Shown: positions 45,030 to 53,707 of the stretch, one piece after another
Position numbering within the stretch: position 1 is the stretch's first letter
Layout: each line of letters starts with the position of its first letter
NCBI GenBank assembly: GCA_963724645.1
Contig: CAVRVJ010000001.1
Span: 124,001 to 188,000 of the forward strand
Length of the DNA: 64,000 nt
Direction of reading: 5' to 3'
From: CAVXSP01 sp963724645
GTDB taxonomy: Bacteria; Acidobacteriota; Vicinamibacteria; Vicinamibacterales; SCN-69-37
The notes under the pieces: model-generated
What the model was told of the DNA's origin: nothing
Databases searched by the model: none
Seen by the model: only the letters and a program-made list of their open reading frames with translations
Translations under genes and position numbers: made by a program

Positions 45030-46451
45030 TCAGGGCCGCCCGGTCAGTTCCCGGATCGCACGCTGCGCCGCGTGGTATCCACACATGCCGTGCACGCCGA
45101 CGCCTGGCGGAGTCGAGGCCGAACAGAGGTACAGTCCGCGACGGGATGTCGAATAGGTACGCCAGGTCGGCCGCGTGAACAGCTGCGCCAGCGTCAAGGC
45201 GCCCATCCCGATATCGCCGCCGACCAGATTCGGGTTGTGCTCCTCGAGCCCGAGTGGCGGCAGCACCGACCGGGCCAGGATCCGGTCGCGAAAGCCGGGA
45301 GCGAACCGTTCGATCTGCGACTCGATCCTCGACAGCATGTCGACGTTGCACCCGAGCGGCACATGACAATAGCCCCACGCCGTGTGCCTGCCGGCAGGCG
45401 CGCGCGTCGGGTCGAACAGCGTGGACTGAACCAGCAGTACGAACGGCTGATCCGGCACACGCCCTTCCCAGACGCCCCGTTCGCTGCGTGCGATTTCCTC
45501 GATGGTCCCCCCGAGATGCACCGTCCCTGCGCGCGCGCATTCAGGAAACCGCCACGGGATTGGGCCGTCGAGCGCCCAGTCGACTTTGAACGCCGCCATG
45601 CCATAGCGATAGCGCTCGAGCAGACGGCGATAGGCCGGCGTGAGCCGGTGGCCGGCGATTCGCAGGAACGGTCGCGGCGAAAGATCGCACAGCGTCGCGC
45701 GAGATGGAGGAAGGTCGTCGATTGACGCGATCTCCTGCCCGGTCACCACCGTGCCGCCGGCGGACTCGAGGTGCGCAGCGAGCGCGTCCGACAATCGTTG
45801 AGCCCCCCCTCGCGGAAACACCCACCCATGCGTGTGCCCGAGGGCACCGAGCGTCAGTGCCACGCCCGCCGAAGGTCGGCGATCGAGCGGCAGCATCCCG
45901 TGGGCGGCAATGCCCGCCAGCAGCGCTCTTGCCGGCGCGCCCTCGAACATTCGTGAGAGGCTCGTCATCGATTGCAGGGCGTGCCGTCCAAAACGCGCCA
46001 GCGTGAACGGATGCCGCGGAATGGCAGGCGGGCCCATGACCGCCGTTTCCAATCTCGCCCAATCCGACACGATCGGCGCCATCAAGGACCGGTACGCCCT
46101 AGCGTCTCGCCCTAGCCGGCCGGCAGTGACATCGATCGACCGTTCGAGCACGGCGACCGTCCCGTCGTCCAGTGGATGCGCGAGAGAGGCGGGCGGCTCG
46201 ATGTACTCGAGCCCGTACCGCTGGAGCGGCAGCGTGCGAAAAAACGGCGACGCCGCGGCCATGACGTGGACTGTCGAACAGATGTCGTGGATGAATCCAG
46301 GAAGCGTCAAGGCCGCGGACCGGGAACCGCCGCCGACCGTCGACCTCGCCTCCAGGACGGTGACCCGTTGCCCGGCCTGCGCCAGGACGATGGCGGCCGA
46401 GAGACCGTTGGGGCCAGCGCCGATGATGACCGCGTCGGAATGTGGTGGCAT
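45030..46451 (-). CDS. FAD-dependent oxidoreductase (phytoene-dehydrogenase-like)
   Basis: 473 residues. The dinucleotide fold begins DAVIIGAGPNGLSAAIVLAQ with the GxGxxG loop and acidic residue in VTVLEARSTVGGGSRSAALT. The C-terminus GVGVHGMCGYHAAQRAI matches the FAD-closing motif of the NAD(P)/FAD phytoene desaturase-like amine oxidoreductase group. Bacterial relatives are often annotated as carotenoid desaturases, but no carotenoid genes are nearby and the substrate is unknown. It is divergent from the lipase maturation factor gene, 71 bases apart, with a dyad between. Confidence 0.85.
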   Translation of the reverse strand: MPPHSDAVIIGAGPNGLSAAIVLAQAGQRVTVLEARSTVGGGSRSAALTLPGFIHDICSTVHVMAAASPFFRTLPLQRYGLEYIEPPASLAHPLDDGTVAVLERSIDVTAGRLGRDARAYRSLMAPIVSDWARLETAVMGPPAIPRHPFTLARFGRHALQSMTSLSRMFEGAPARALLAGIAAHGMLPLDRRPSAGVALTLGALGHTHGWVFPRGGAQRLSDALAAHLESAGGTVVTGQEIASIDDLPPSRATLCDLSPRPFLRIAGHRLTPAYRRLLERYRYGMAAFKVDWALDGPIPWRFPECARAGTVHLGGTIEEIARSERGVWEGRVPDQPFVLLVQSTLFDPTRAPAGRHTAWGYCHVPLGCNVDMLSRIESQIERFAPGFRDRILARSVLPPLGLEEHNPNLVGGDIGMGALTLAQLFTRPTWRTYSTSRRGLYLCSASTPPGVGVHGMCGYHAAQRAIRELTGRP

Positions 46452-46484
46452 CGGCCGGGTTTCCGCCAGAATGACGCCGGGAGT

Positions 46485-46497
46485 TATTCTGAGAATA
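46485..46497. promoter_or_regulatory. Dyad TATTC-TGA-GAATA in divergent intergenic region
   Basis: A perfect 5-base inverted repeat around TGA lies in the 71-base gap between two divergent genes. AT-rich within a very GC-rich region, it is a plausible shared operator or -10 element. Too short to assign a regulator. Confidence 0.35.
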
Positions 46498-46522
46498 GCA
46501 GCCTCTCCGAAACCGGCGCCGC

Positions 46523-47944
46523 ATGGTCGATGCTCCGACGTACTGGCACTCGAGATGGGTCTTCGAGCGCGCGCTGGCGCTCATCTACATCATTGCGTTT
46601 CTCGGCGCGGCGAATCAGTTCGTGCCACTGCTCGGAGCGCGCGGACTGCTGCCGGTCACCCGCTTCGTTCAGAGCGTGCCGTTCTCCGCGTCTCCGAGTC
46701 TCTTTTACGCTGTTCCAAAGGACGGCGCGTTCCGAGCGGCGGCATGGCTCGGCGTGGCGCTCGCCTGCTTGATCCTGACCGGCCTGCCCCAGCGGACCGG
46801 ATCGGTGGCCTGCGGCCTCGTCTGGGCACTTCTGTGGGTGCTGTATCTGTCGTTCGTGAACGTCGGCCAGACGTTTTACGGATTCGGATGGGAATCGCTT
46901 CTGCTCGAGATGGGGTTCTTTGCGATCTTTCTCGGCGGCGCGGCCACACCTCCGAGTCTGCTGCTCATCTGGATCTGGAGATGGATGCTGTTCCGCCTCA
47001 TGTTCGGCGCCGGGCTGATCAAGATGCGCGGGGATCCGTGCTGGCGCGATCTCACGTGTCTCGATTACTACTTTCAAACCCAGCCCATGCCCAACCCGTT
47101 GAGCTGGTACTTTCACTGGCTGCCGCCGCTGGTGCACCGCGCCGGCGTGGTGTTCAATCATGTCGCGGAACTGATCGCGCCCTTCGGCTATTTCCTGCCG
47201 CAGCCATTTGCGTCCATTGCGGGATTGATCACGATAGGTTTCCAGCTCGTGCTGATCGTGAGCGGGAACCTTTCGTGGCTCAACTGGCTGACCGTCGTCC
47301 TCTGCATTCCGATGCTCGACGATCGGTGGTGGAACTGGTTGCCGGTGCACCAACCGGCGCCCATGTCCGCCGGCGACGCCTACCGGCTGACGATGTACGT
47401 CGTCACGGCCGCCGCCGCGCTCCTGAGCATCGGTCCGGCCGTGAACATGCTGTCGCCCAACCAGTTGATGAACTACTCGTACAACCCGCTGCACCTTGTC
47501 AATTGGTACGGCGCCTTCGGGACCGTGACACGCGAACGATACGAAATCGTGATCGAGGGCACGACGGATCAGGCGATCGGTCCCGATACGCGCTGGCTGG
47601 AATATGAATTCAGGGGGAAGCCCGGCAGGCCTGCAAGACGGCCACCGCAGGTGGCGCCGTACCATCTGCGGCTGGACTGGCTGATGTGGTTCGCCGCAAT
47701 GTCTCCGGCGCCCCAGGACGCGTGGCTGCCGCCGCTTTTTCGAGGTCTACTCGAGGCCGATCGCGGGACCGTGAGTCTGCTGCAGACCGATCCCTTCGGT
47801 GGCCAACCTCCGCATTATCTGCGGGCGATCTACTATCGGTATCGTTTCACGACCCGCGCGGAGCACGCGAGGACCGGCGACTGGTGGCATCGGGATCCTG
47901 TCGGCATCTACGTGCCGCCCATCAGCCTCGGCTCCTTGCAATAA
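46523..47944 (+). CDS. Lipase maturation factor family membrane protein
   Basis: 473 residues with about five to six membrane helices. Family marks are PTYWHSRWVFERALALIYII at the N-terminus, TFYGFGWESLLLEMGFFAIF, WRWMLFRLMFGAGLIKMRGD, WRDLTCLDYYFQTQPMPNP and PLSWYFHWLPPLVHRAGVVF, and a soluble C-terminal domain with WLEYEFRGKPG and PYHLRLDWLMWFAAM. The vertebrate LMF1 helps lipases fold in the ER; the role of the bacterial members is not known. Divergent from the FAD oxidoreductase. Confidence 0.92.
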   Translation: MVDAPTYWHSRWVFERALALIYIIAFLGAANQFVPLLGARGLLPVTRFVQSVPFSASPSLFYAVPKDGAFRAAAWLGVALACLILTGLPQRTGSVACGLVWALLWVLYLSFVNVGQTFYGFGWESLLLEMGFFAIFLGGAATPPSLLLIWIWRWMLFRLMFGAGLIKMRGDPCWRDLTCLDYYFQTQPMPNPLSWYFHWLPPLVHRAGVVFNHVAELIAPFGYFLPQPFASIAGLITIGFQLVLIVSGNLSWLNWLTVVLCIPMLDDRWWNWLPVHQPAPMSAGDAYRLTMYVVTAAAALLSIGPAVNMLSPNQLMNYSYNPLHLVNWYGAFGTVTRERYEIVIEGTTDQAIGPDTRWLEYEFRGKPGRPARRPPQVAPYHLRLDWLMWFAAMSPAPQDAWLPPLFRGLLEADRGTVSLLQTDPFGGQPPHYLRAIYYRYRFTTRAEHARTGDWWHRDPVGIYVPPISLGSLQ

Positions 47945-48032
47945 GGCCCGCGGGCCGGCCTCGCCCGACGCTGTCACAGGTGGGCAGTCGTTCTACGTGC
48001 GGATATTTTCGGCAGGCGGCCCAGCGAAAACG

Positions 48033-48075
48033 ACGAAGGTCACGAAGAGACCTTACGTCCCTTCGTGACCTTCGT
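48033..48075. terminator. 15-bp hairpin between convergent genes (ACGAAGGTCACGAAG repeat)
   Basis: Left arm 48033-48047 and right arm 48061-48075 are perfectly complementary around a 13-base loop. It sits between the 3' ends of two convergent genes, consistent with a bidirectional transcription stop, although no T run follows. The arm sequence itself is repeat-like. Confidence 0.6.
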
Positions 48076-48098
48076 AACCGTCGCGGTGATACCGCTAT

Positions 48099-48758
48099 TC
48101 AGAACGAAAACGTGCCGAAGAACCCGGAGTGCTTGTTGGGATCGCTCCACTTGGTACCGAGCGCGTTGCCGTTGAATGCGTTCTCGGCCGTCGTGCCCAT
48201 CTCGGCGCTGTCGACCGCTGACAGCGGGTGGAACCACTGCTTCCCGCCGCAGGTGGGATCGTGCGTGAGTTCCTTTTGCACCGTGAGGTGGACCGACGTC
48301 GTCGCGACGCGGATAGCCTTGCCCTCGTCAACGAACTGAATCGCGCTGGGCGTCAGTTCCACCACCGTGTCCAGAACGCCATTCGACAGCCGCTTGGCCA
48401 TGGCGACGAGCGCCTTGCGCTGAGTGGGCGTGGCACGCTCATCGACGAAGATCGCCGTCCGCGCCTTGGCCGCCTGGCCGCCGATCTCCCGAATACCGAG
48501 ATTGGCATCCGCCGCGACGGCCGCGACGACCGCGAGCCCGTTCAGCGCCACGCCGTTGAAGCTGCCGCGCGCGACCTTCCAGGCGAGCAGCGCCTCCCGG
48601 CCGGTCGTGCCGGCCTCGCCGTTCATGATGCAGCCACCGGTGAACACCTCTGCCGTGCGCGCTTCGACATATGTGCCCTTGATCGCGGCACCCCTTGCCG
48701 CGAGCAGCGGCGCGGCCGCCAGACCAACCAATGTCACCGCGAGGATCGTCTTCTTCAT
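48099..48758 (-). CDS. Exported DUF1326-family protein
   Basis: 219 residues with a signal peptide (MKKTILAVTLVGLAAAPLLA). The mature part has the DUF1326 pattern: GTYVEARTAEVFTGGCIMNG, a block AWKVARGSFNGVALNGLAVV, and a conserved Cys/His region DPTCGGKQWFHPLSAVDSAE. DUF1326 proteins are of unknown function; several are found near copper- or nitrous-oxide-related genes, a context not seen here. The two cysteines (TGGCIMN and DPTCGGK) could bind metal, which is inference. Start follows GAGAAAAAGT-like purine-rich sequence. Confidence 0.82.
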   Translation of the reverse strand: MKKTILAVTLVGLAAAPLLAARGAAIKGTYVEARTAEVFTGGCIMNGEAGTTGREALLAWKVARGSFNGVALNGLAVVAAVAADANLGIREIGGQAAKARTAIFVDERATPTQRKALVAMAKRLSNGVLDTVVELTPSAIQFVDEGKAIRVATTSVHLTVQKELTHDPTCGGKQWFHPLSAVDSAEMGTTAENAFNGNALGTKWSDPNKHSGFFGTFSF

Positions 48759-48873
48759 ACTTTTTCTCCCAGGGCCTCCGCTCCCGCGGACCCCCTTACG
48801 CGCTCACTTGCGGGGACCCTGCTCCCCGCTCCGCTCGCGCGGCTCACTCGCCATGCGCGTTCGCTCCGTGATG

Positions 48874-49101
48874 TCAGAACTTGCAGCAGCCGCGGCCTCC
48901 CTGGCAGGCATCGGGCCGGACGGGCTGACCGTCGGGGCCGAAGCCGCTCTGGGTGGTGACACACCAGTAGGCTGCAGACTCATACTTATCGTAAAACGTC
49001 GCCTCGTCCGGGTCCACTATTGCGTTCACGTACATGCTCTTGGTCCGCAGGCGCAGGCAGTGGACGCCAACGATTATTTTCGGTGATGTCAGGGATTCCA
49101 T
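48874..49101 (-). CDS. Small cysteine-containing hypothetical protein, 75 aa
   Basis: The frame reads MESLTSPKIIVGVHCLRLRT, KSMYVNAIVDPDEATFYDKY, then AAYWCVTTQSGFGPDGQPVR and ends with CQGGRGCCKF. Five cysteines, four of them C-terminal, suggest a metal- or disulfide-bearing tail. GGAG precedes the ATG. It lies 15 bases before the FAD subunit gene's stop side in transcription order, after the molybdenum hydroxylase genes and before the DUF1326 gene, all minus strand. Family unknown to me, though the sequence looks constrained. Confidence 0.62.
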   Translation of the reverse strand: MESLTSPKIIVGVHCLRLRTKSMYVNAIVDPDEATFYDKYESAAYWCVTTQSGFGPDGQPVRPDACQGGRGCCKF

Positions 49102-49116
49102 TGGGGGCTCCAGCGA

Positions 49117-50106
49117 TCAGACCGTTTTCAACCCGGCCGCGTCCAGGATGGCGCGCTTGACGGCCGTTTTGGCGACCTGGACCTTGTAGGCATTTTGACT
49201 CATCGGCCGGGCGTCGCGCACCGCGGCGTCAGCGGCGGCCGCAGCGGTCTGCTCGTTGATCGGCTTGCCGACGAGCGCCTGCTCCGCCGCCTGCGAGCGC
49301 CACGGAACCGGCGCTACCGCGCCCATGACCACCCGCGCAGTCGACACAGCGTTGCCGTTCATCGCCACGACGACGGTGGCGAAGGCGATCGGCCAGTCGT
49401 GCGACTCCTTGTACCGGACTTCGTAGTGACCGCTCTTGACGTTGCCCGGCGCCGGCAGAATGACGTGCGTCAGCAGCTCGTTCGGCGCGAGCACGTTTTC
49501 GCGTTGCACGTTCTGCAGCGTGGGCATCGTGAAGTAGTCCGCCGCCTGCACGATTCGTTCGCCGTTCGGACCGACGAGGCGGAACGTCGCGCCGTAGGCC
49601 AACGACGGCACCGCCAGACTGGAGGGATGCACGATGAAGCTTGGGCCGGCGCCGAAAATGGCGTGAAACTGATTCTCGCCCGACGGCGAGAAGCAGGTCG
49701 TGCCGCCCTTCTTGAAGCAGACGAACTCCTCATTGCGGAAGTACCAGCACCGAGGCCGCTGGTTCAGGTTGCCGCCGACCGTGCCCTGGTTGCGGATCTG
49801 CGGCGTGCCGACCTCGATGGCGGCGCGGGCGATGGCCGGATACATGCGCTTGACCTCCGCATGATCCGCCAGATCGACCAACTTCATCGCCGCGCCGATC
49901 TTCAAGCCGCCGCCTGGTGCGGCGGTGACGGTCGCATCGAGCGCGGCCTTGACGTTGACGACCCGGTCCGGCTGCGCGACGTAGTCCTTCAGCCGCGCCA
50001 GCAGGTCCTGGCCGCCGGCCAGCGGCATCACCTTGTCCGCGTCCGGACCAAGCGCCGTCACCGCGTCTTTTTCGTTCGTGGGATTGACGTAGGCAAATGC
50101 TTTCAT
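49117..50106 (-). CDS. Molybdenum hydroxylase FAD-binding subunit (CoxM/XdhB type)
   Basis: 329 residues. FAD-binding landmarks are VMPLAGGQDLLARLKDYVAQ near residue 30 and IGTPQIRNQGTVGGNLNQRP-like AAIEVGTPQIRNQGTVGGNL near 95. A Cys-rich insertion, RCWYFRNEEFVCFKKGGTTC, follows directly, as in subunits (e.g. of 4-hydroxybenzoyl-CoA reductase) that hold an extra [4Fe-4S] cluster. It passes electrons between the Fe-S subunit and the acceptor. It starts three bases after the large-subunit stop; the three genes form one operon (Fe-S, Mo, FAD). Confidence 0.9.
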   Translation of the reverse strand: MKAFAYVNPTNEKDAVTALGPDADKVMPLAGGQDLLARLKDYVAQPDRVVNVKAALDATVTAAPGGGLKIGAAMKLVDLADHAEVKRMYPAIARAAIEVGTPQIRNQGTVGGNLNQRPRCWYFRNEEFVCFKKGGTTCFSPSGENQFHAIFGAGPSFIVHPSSLAVPSLAYGATFRLVGPNGERIVQAADYFTMPTLQNVQRENVLAPNELLTHVILPAPGNVKSGHYEVRYKESHDWPIAFATVVVAMNGNAVSTARVVMGAVAPVPWRSQAAEQALVGKPINEQTAAAAADAAVRDARPMSQNAYKVQVAKTAVKRAILDAAGLKTV

Positions 50107-50109
50107 GGG

Positions 50110-52315
50110 TTATGCCTTCTGCTGCTGAAGCGCCTGAAGGATCTTCGCCGGCGTCAGTGGCAAGCTGCGCACCGTGACGCCGATCGCATTCCGTACGCCG
50201 TTGGCGATGGCCGCTGCGGTCGAGACCGTCGGAGGCTCGCCGATGCCGATGACACCGCGTTCCGGCTGATCGATCGAGCCGCACGTCGATCTTCGGAATA
50301 TCGGACATCCCGGCCAGCAGGTACCACTCCATGTTCGGATTGACCATCTGCCCGGTGTTCCGGTCCAGGATGCGATCCTCGAACAACGCGAAGTTCAGCG
50401 AGCCGACGACGCCGCCGTAGCACCTGGCTCTCCGCCGTCAGCCGGCTGACGATGAGCCCGCAGTCCTGCAGGGCGAGGACGCGCTTGACCTTCACGATGC
50501 CGGTCTCGATGTCGACGGTCACCTCGGCGAACTGCACGCCCGAGGTCGTCACCGACGAGAGCCCCGGCTGCCAGTCGCCGTCCATCGTAGATGGCCTGCG
50601 GGCCGATCTGCTTGCAGGCGTCGGCCCAGGACACGCCCTTGGCCGGGTTGTCCTTCACGTGGATGCGCCCGCCTTCGGCGACGAGCAGCGCCGGTTCCAC
50701 GCCGAGCGCCGGTGCGACCTTCTCTTTCAGCGCGTCGAGGGCGTTCATCGTGGCGATCCGAATCGCGGGGCTGATGCCGGCCGCCGTCGTGCTGCCGCCC
50801 GACGCGCCGCTCACGCCGTAGCTCGTATCGCCGATCTCCGGCCGGATCTGGCTCGGCTGCAGCCCGAGCGTCTCGGCGGCGACAACCGCCACGAGCGTCC
50901 GTGTGCCGGTGCCGAGATCCTGCGTGCCGATCTTCACGACGACTCCGCCGTCCGAGGCGATCTCGCAGTGCGCCTGCGACGGGCCACGGCCGCCGCCGCC
51001 CCACGTGTTGATCGCGACGCCCATGCCGGTCTTGATCGGACCTGGCGTCGTGTCTCCCGTCGGGTGCCGCTTGTCCCAGCCGAACTCCGCTCGCGCCGCG
51101 CTTGAGGTAGCTGCCCCACATCGCGTTCGGCGCCTCGGGGGGCAGGTTCTTGATCCGGAACTCGACCGGATCCATCTTCACCTTGTCGGCCAACTCCTCC
51201 ATCATCACTTCGGTGATGAACGAGCCCTGCGGGTGGCCGGGCGCGCGCATCGGCCGCTGCTGGCCGGTGTTGATGAACACGTCCTTGTGCGCGCGGCGCC
51301 GATTGGTGATCTGATAAATGTAGGGCAGCGGGAATCCCGCCGCCGCGCCGGCGCCGCCGGTGCCCCACGATTCGGCGTCGAACGCCGTGATGATGCCGTC
51401 CGCGCTCACGCCGGCCTTGATGCGGGCCGCCGCCGACGGCCGGTTGCCCGTCGCAAGGTGCTCTTCCTTGCGGTCGAGCATCAGCTTGACCGGCGCGTTC
51501 GCTTCTTTCGCGAGCCTCGCGCAAATCAGCCCCTGCGCGTCCGGTCCCATCTTGCTGCCGAAGCCGCCGCCCATGTACTGCGTGATGACCCGCACGTTGG
51601 CCTGCGGAATGCTGAGGCCGCTGGCAAATCCATCGCGCGCGCTGTTGATGCCCTGCGTCGTGACCCAGGCCGTCAGCTTGTCGCCGTCCCACTCACACAC
51701 CGTGCCGTGCGATTCCATGCAGACGTGCGTGATGACGTGCGTCGCGTACGTCTCTTCGAGCGTGAATGCCGCCGCCTTGAACCCGGCCGCCAGGTCGCCG
51801 TTCTCGGCCGTCTGGCCCGGCCTGAAATTGCCGCCCTGGAACACCGCCGGCGCACTGCCGCTCAGCGCCTGGTCGACGACGACCACGTGCGGAAGGACTT
51901 CGTAGTCGACTTTGACGAGCCGCGCGGCATCGATGGCGTGCTCCTCCGTGTCGGCGGCGACCGCCGCGACCTCGTCGCCCTGGAACATCACGGTGTTGCG
52001 CTGCGCGTTCTCCGGCTCGCGCCACACGAGCGCGGCCTTGACCCCCGGCGCGCGGCGCGCCGCGGACAAGTCGACCGAGACAATCCGGGCATGCGGGTAC
52101 GGCGACCGCACGATGCGCCCGTAGAGCATGCCGGGCCGATTGATATCGAACGTGTAACGCGCGCGACCAGTGACTTTCTCCGGGCCGTCGAGGCGCTTGA
52201 CGTGCGTGCCGATGACCGCCGGCTTTGCCGGCCAGTTGAATTTCGGATCGGCCGGCGGCGGCTGTGGCGCGCCGCCGCGTCCACCCTGAGCTGGAGGCTG
52301 GATGGTCTTAGCCAC
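50110..52315 (-). pseudogene. Molybdopterin-binding subunit of xanthine-dehydrogenase-type enzyme, frameshifted about four times
   Basis: The reading begins MAKTIQPPAQGGRGGAPQPP and follows the family through THVKRLDGPEKVTGRARYTF, YMGGGFGSKMGPDAQGLICA and RPMRAPGHPQGSFITEVMME. It then shifts near 51,090 (continuing EFGWDKRHPTGDTTPGPIKT), near 50,585 (DWQPGLSSVTTSGVQFAEVT), near 50,415 (YGGVVGSLNFALFEDRILDR) and near 50,272 (GVIGIGEPPTVSTAAAIANG), ending LQALQQQKA. All conserved parts, including the molybdenum-site Glu in IGEPP, are present in sum. The enzyme would hydroxylate a purine, aldehyde or N-heterocycle. With four single-base shifts in 2.2 kb the gene is either recently dead or badly sequenced. 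It overlaps the Fe-S gene by eight bases. Confidence 0.82.
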
Positions 52316-52925
52316 GGGTCACCCCCTTGACGCTCGAGACCGCCTCGAAAATCCGCGAGAACGTGCCGCAGCGGCAGATATTCCCGTCGAGGCCCTTCTT
52401 GATCTGTTCGGGTGTGGGCGCGGGATTCTTTTCGAGGAGCGCGACGCTGGCCATGATGAAGCCCGGCGTGCAGAACCCGCACATCAGCGCGTCGTGGTCG
52501 CAGAACGCCTGCTGCACCGGATGCAGCGTCGAGCCGCTGGCCAGCCCATCGACGTTTCGAATCTGTTTGCCCTGCACCTCGATAGCGAGAGTCGAGCAGG
52601 CATACACGGCGCGTCCATCGACGATCATCGTGCACGCGCCACACGCGCCCCGATCGCATCCACGCTTGTTGCCCGTCAAATCCGCGCGCGTGCGCAACGC
52701 GTCGAGCAGCGTCACCCGCGGCTCGATCATCAAATTGAGCTGTCGTCCGTTGACCATCAGCCGGACCGGCACCTCGCCGGGACCGGCGGCGGCTGGTCCG
52801 GCCTGGGCGGCCTCAGCCTCGGAAGGACTGACCACGGAAGCGGCCAGTCCGACGACGCCTGTCGATTTCAGGAAATTACGGCGGCTGACACTGAAGCCGT
52901 CCGGCTTCTCGTCTTTCGGAGCCAT
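52308..52925 (-). CDS. Molybdenum hydroxylase [2Fe-2S] subunit with Tat signal
   Basis: 205 residues. A twin-arginine signal FSVSRRNFLKSTGVVGLAAS at ~12-31 sends it, and probably the bound partner subunits, to the periplasm. The plant-type cluster is in KRGCDRGACGACTMIVDGRA with the fourth Cys in VYACSTLAIE; the second cluster is MCGFCTPGF and ICRCGTF. ATG 52925 has GGGGG before it. Expression with the Mo and FAD subunits is by overlap and close spacing. Confidence 0.93.
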   Translation of the reverse strand: MAPKDEKPDGFSVSRRNFLKSTGVVGLAASVVSPSEAEAAQAGPAAAGPGEVPVRLMVNGRQLNLMIEPRVTLLDALRTRADLTGNKRGCDRGACGACTMIVDGRAVYACSTLAIEVQGKQIRNVDGLASGSTLHPVQQAFCDHDALMCGFCTPGFIMASVALLEKNPAPTPEQIKKGLDGNICRCGTFSRIFEAVSSVKGVTRG

Positions 52926-53187
52926 TGCACGGACCCCCTTCGCAACGATCAACTACGGAAAGCCGCTTTACTTGACGTGGTAGGCGGAGGGCGTCAAGTC
53001 AATCCCTTCCGGCTCTTGATCGGCATGAGTATAGCGAACCCGCCGGCTTCTGGCACCGGGAACTTGACGCAAGTCCTACGAGCCTGGCTCCCGCCATTCC
53101 CCCCTACCGCCGCCCCTGTCCGGGGCCCCGGCCCGAATTCACCTCGGCGAACTGAAGGGTACGGCCGGCCGCCGGTCTAATCTGACA
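52926..53187. other. Intergenic region upstream of molybdenum hydroxylase operon
   Basis: No gene supported. It contains the CTTGACGTG dyad listed at 52971 and must hold the hydroxylase promoter. The part from 53085 to 53160 is very C- and G-rich without clear structure. Confidence 0.5.
52971..52998. repeat. CTTGACGTGGTAGGC element with dyad CTTGACG...CGTCAAG
   Basis: The arms 52971-52977 and 52992-52998 pair around 14 bases. The first 15 bases differ from the left arm of the large hairpin at 53202 (CTTGACGTGATAGGC) by one base, so the same element occurs twice within 240 bases. It lies 46 bases upstream of the Fe-S subunit start and may be a regulator site or a decayed copy of the hairpin. 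Confidence 0.5.
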
Positions 53188-53266
53188 CGGAAAGTCACTG
53201 ACTTGACGTGATAGGCCGCGCCCTCGCGGGCGCGCCACGGTACCACGTCAAGTCAAGTGCTTTCCG
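53188..53266 (-). terminator. Large imperfect hairpin directly after cold-shock gene
   Basis: Arms 53188-53210 and 53244-53266 pair over about 20 of 23 bases, with a perfect inner block TGACTTGACGTG (53199-53210) / CACGTCAAGTCA (53244-53255). A second inner stem CGCGCCC-TCGC-GGGCGCG caps the loop. The outer arm ends one base before the cspA stop codon complement (53268-53270). On the minus strand it is therefore an exceptionally large 3'-end structure for the cold-shock mRNA, either a terminator or a stability element. Confidence 0.6.
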
Positions 53267-53267
53267 A

Positions 53268-53465
53268 TTAGGCGAGGCGGACGCTCTCTGCGCGGGGCCC
53301 TTTGGGACCCTGCCCGGTGTTGAAGGTCACGGCCTGCCCTTCGCGAAGTTCGTCGAACTGGCAGTCGGCGCAGGCGGACTGATGGAAGAAGTACTCGTTG
53401 CCATCGGCCGCTGCGACAAATCCAAACCCCTTTTCACTCACCAACCGCTTGATGTTCCCAGTCAT
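53268..53465 (-). CDS. Cold-shock protein (CspA family)
   Basis: 65 residues. RNP-1 like KGFGFVAAADGNEYFFHQSA and the C-terminal VTFNTGQGPKGPRAESVRLA are typical. The loop ACADCQFDELREGQ carries two Cys spaced C-x2-C, unusual for Csp proteins. It binds single-stranded nucleic acid. GGAG lies nine bases before ATG 53465. It is the last gene of a likely four-gene minus-strand operon with two zinc ribbons and a membrane protein. Confidence 0.93.
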   Translation of the reverse strand: MTGNIKRLVSEKGFGFVAAADGNEYFFHQSACADCQFDELREGQAVTFNTGQGPKGPRAESVRLA

Positions 53466-53492
53466 CGTCGTTGTCTCCAGTCGAAGGATCGT

Positions 53493-53699
53493 TTATGGCC
53501 AGCCTGCGGCGCGGACCGAGAGGATGTGTCCCGGCGTTCGCGGATGGTTCACTTTGCGGCAATAAGGGCAGTAATACTCTTGGTCAATCTCGTAGCCCGC
53601 CACGCCCGAGATTCCTTCGCACTCGAGCTCGACTGCGCGCGTGCAGCTCGCACACGGCACCACGACGCGGACGGGGGAGGACGTGGCGTTGACGGGCAA
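53493..53699 (-). CDS. Small zinc-ribbon protein, about 68 aa
   Basis: The frame contains VVVPCASCTRAVELECEG and YYCPYCRKVNHPRTPGHIL, two CxxC pairs 30 residues apart, the usual zinc-ribbon pattern. There is no ATG; TTG 53699 (eight bases after the preceding stop) is the most plausible start. Follows another zinc ribbon on the same strand and precedes the cold-shock gene. Family unrecognised; role could be nucleic-acid or protein binding. Confidence 0.6.
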   Translation of the reverse strand: MPVNATSSPVRVVVPCASCTRAVELECEGISGVAGYEIDQEYYCPYCRKVNHPRTPGHILSVRAAGWP

Positions 53700-53707
53700 T
53701 GTCGGGC

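Noticed and set aside
45832..47607. 591-residue plus-strand frame across the FAD oxidoreductase and lipase maturation factor genes
   Set aside because: Its first part is antisense to the oxidoreductase and its second is out of frame with the clearly real membrane protein.
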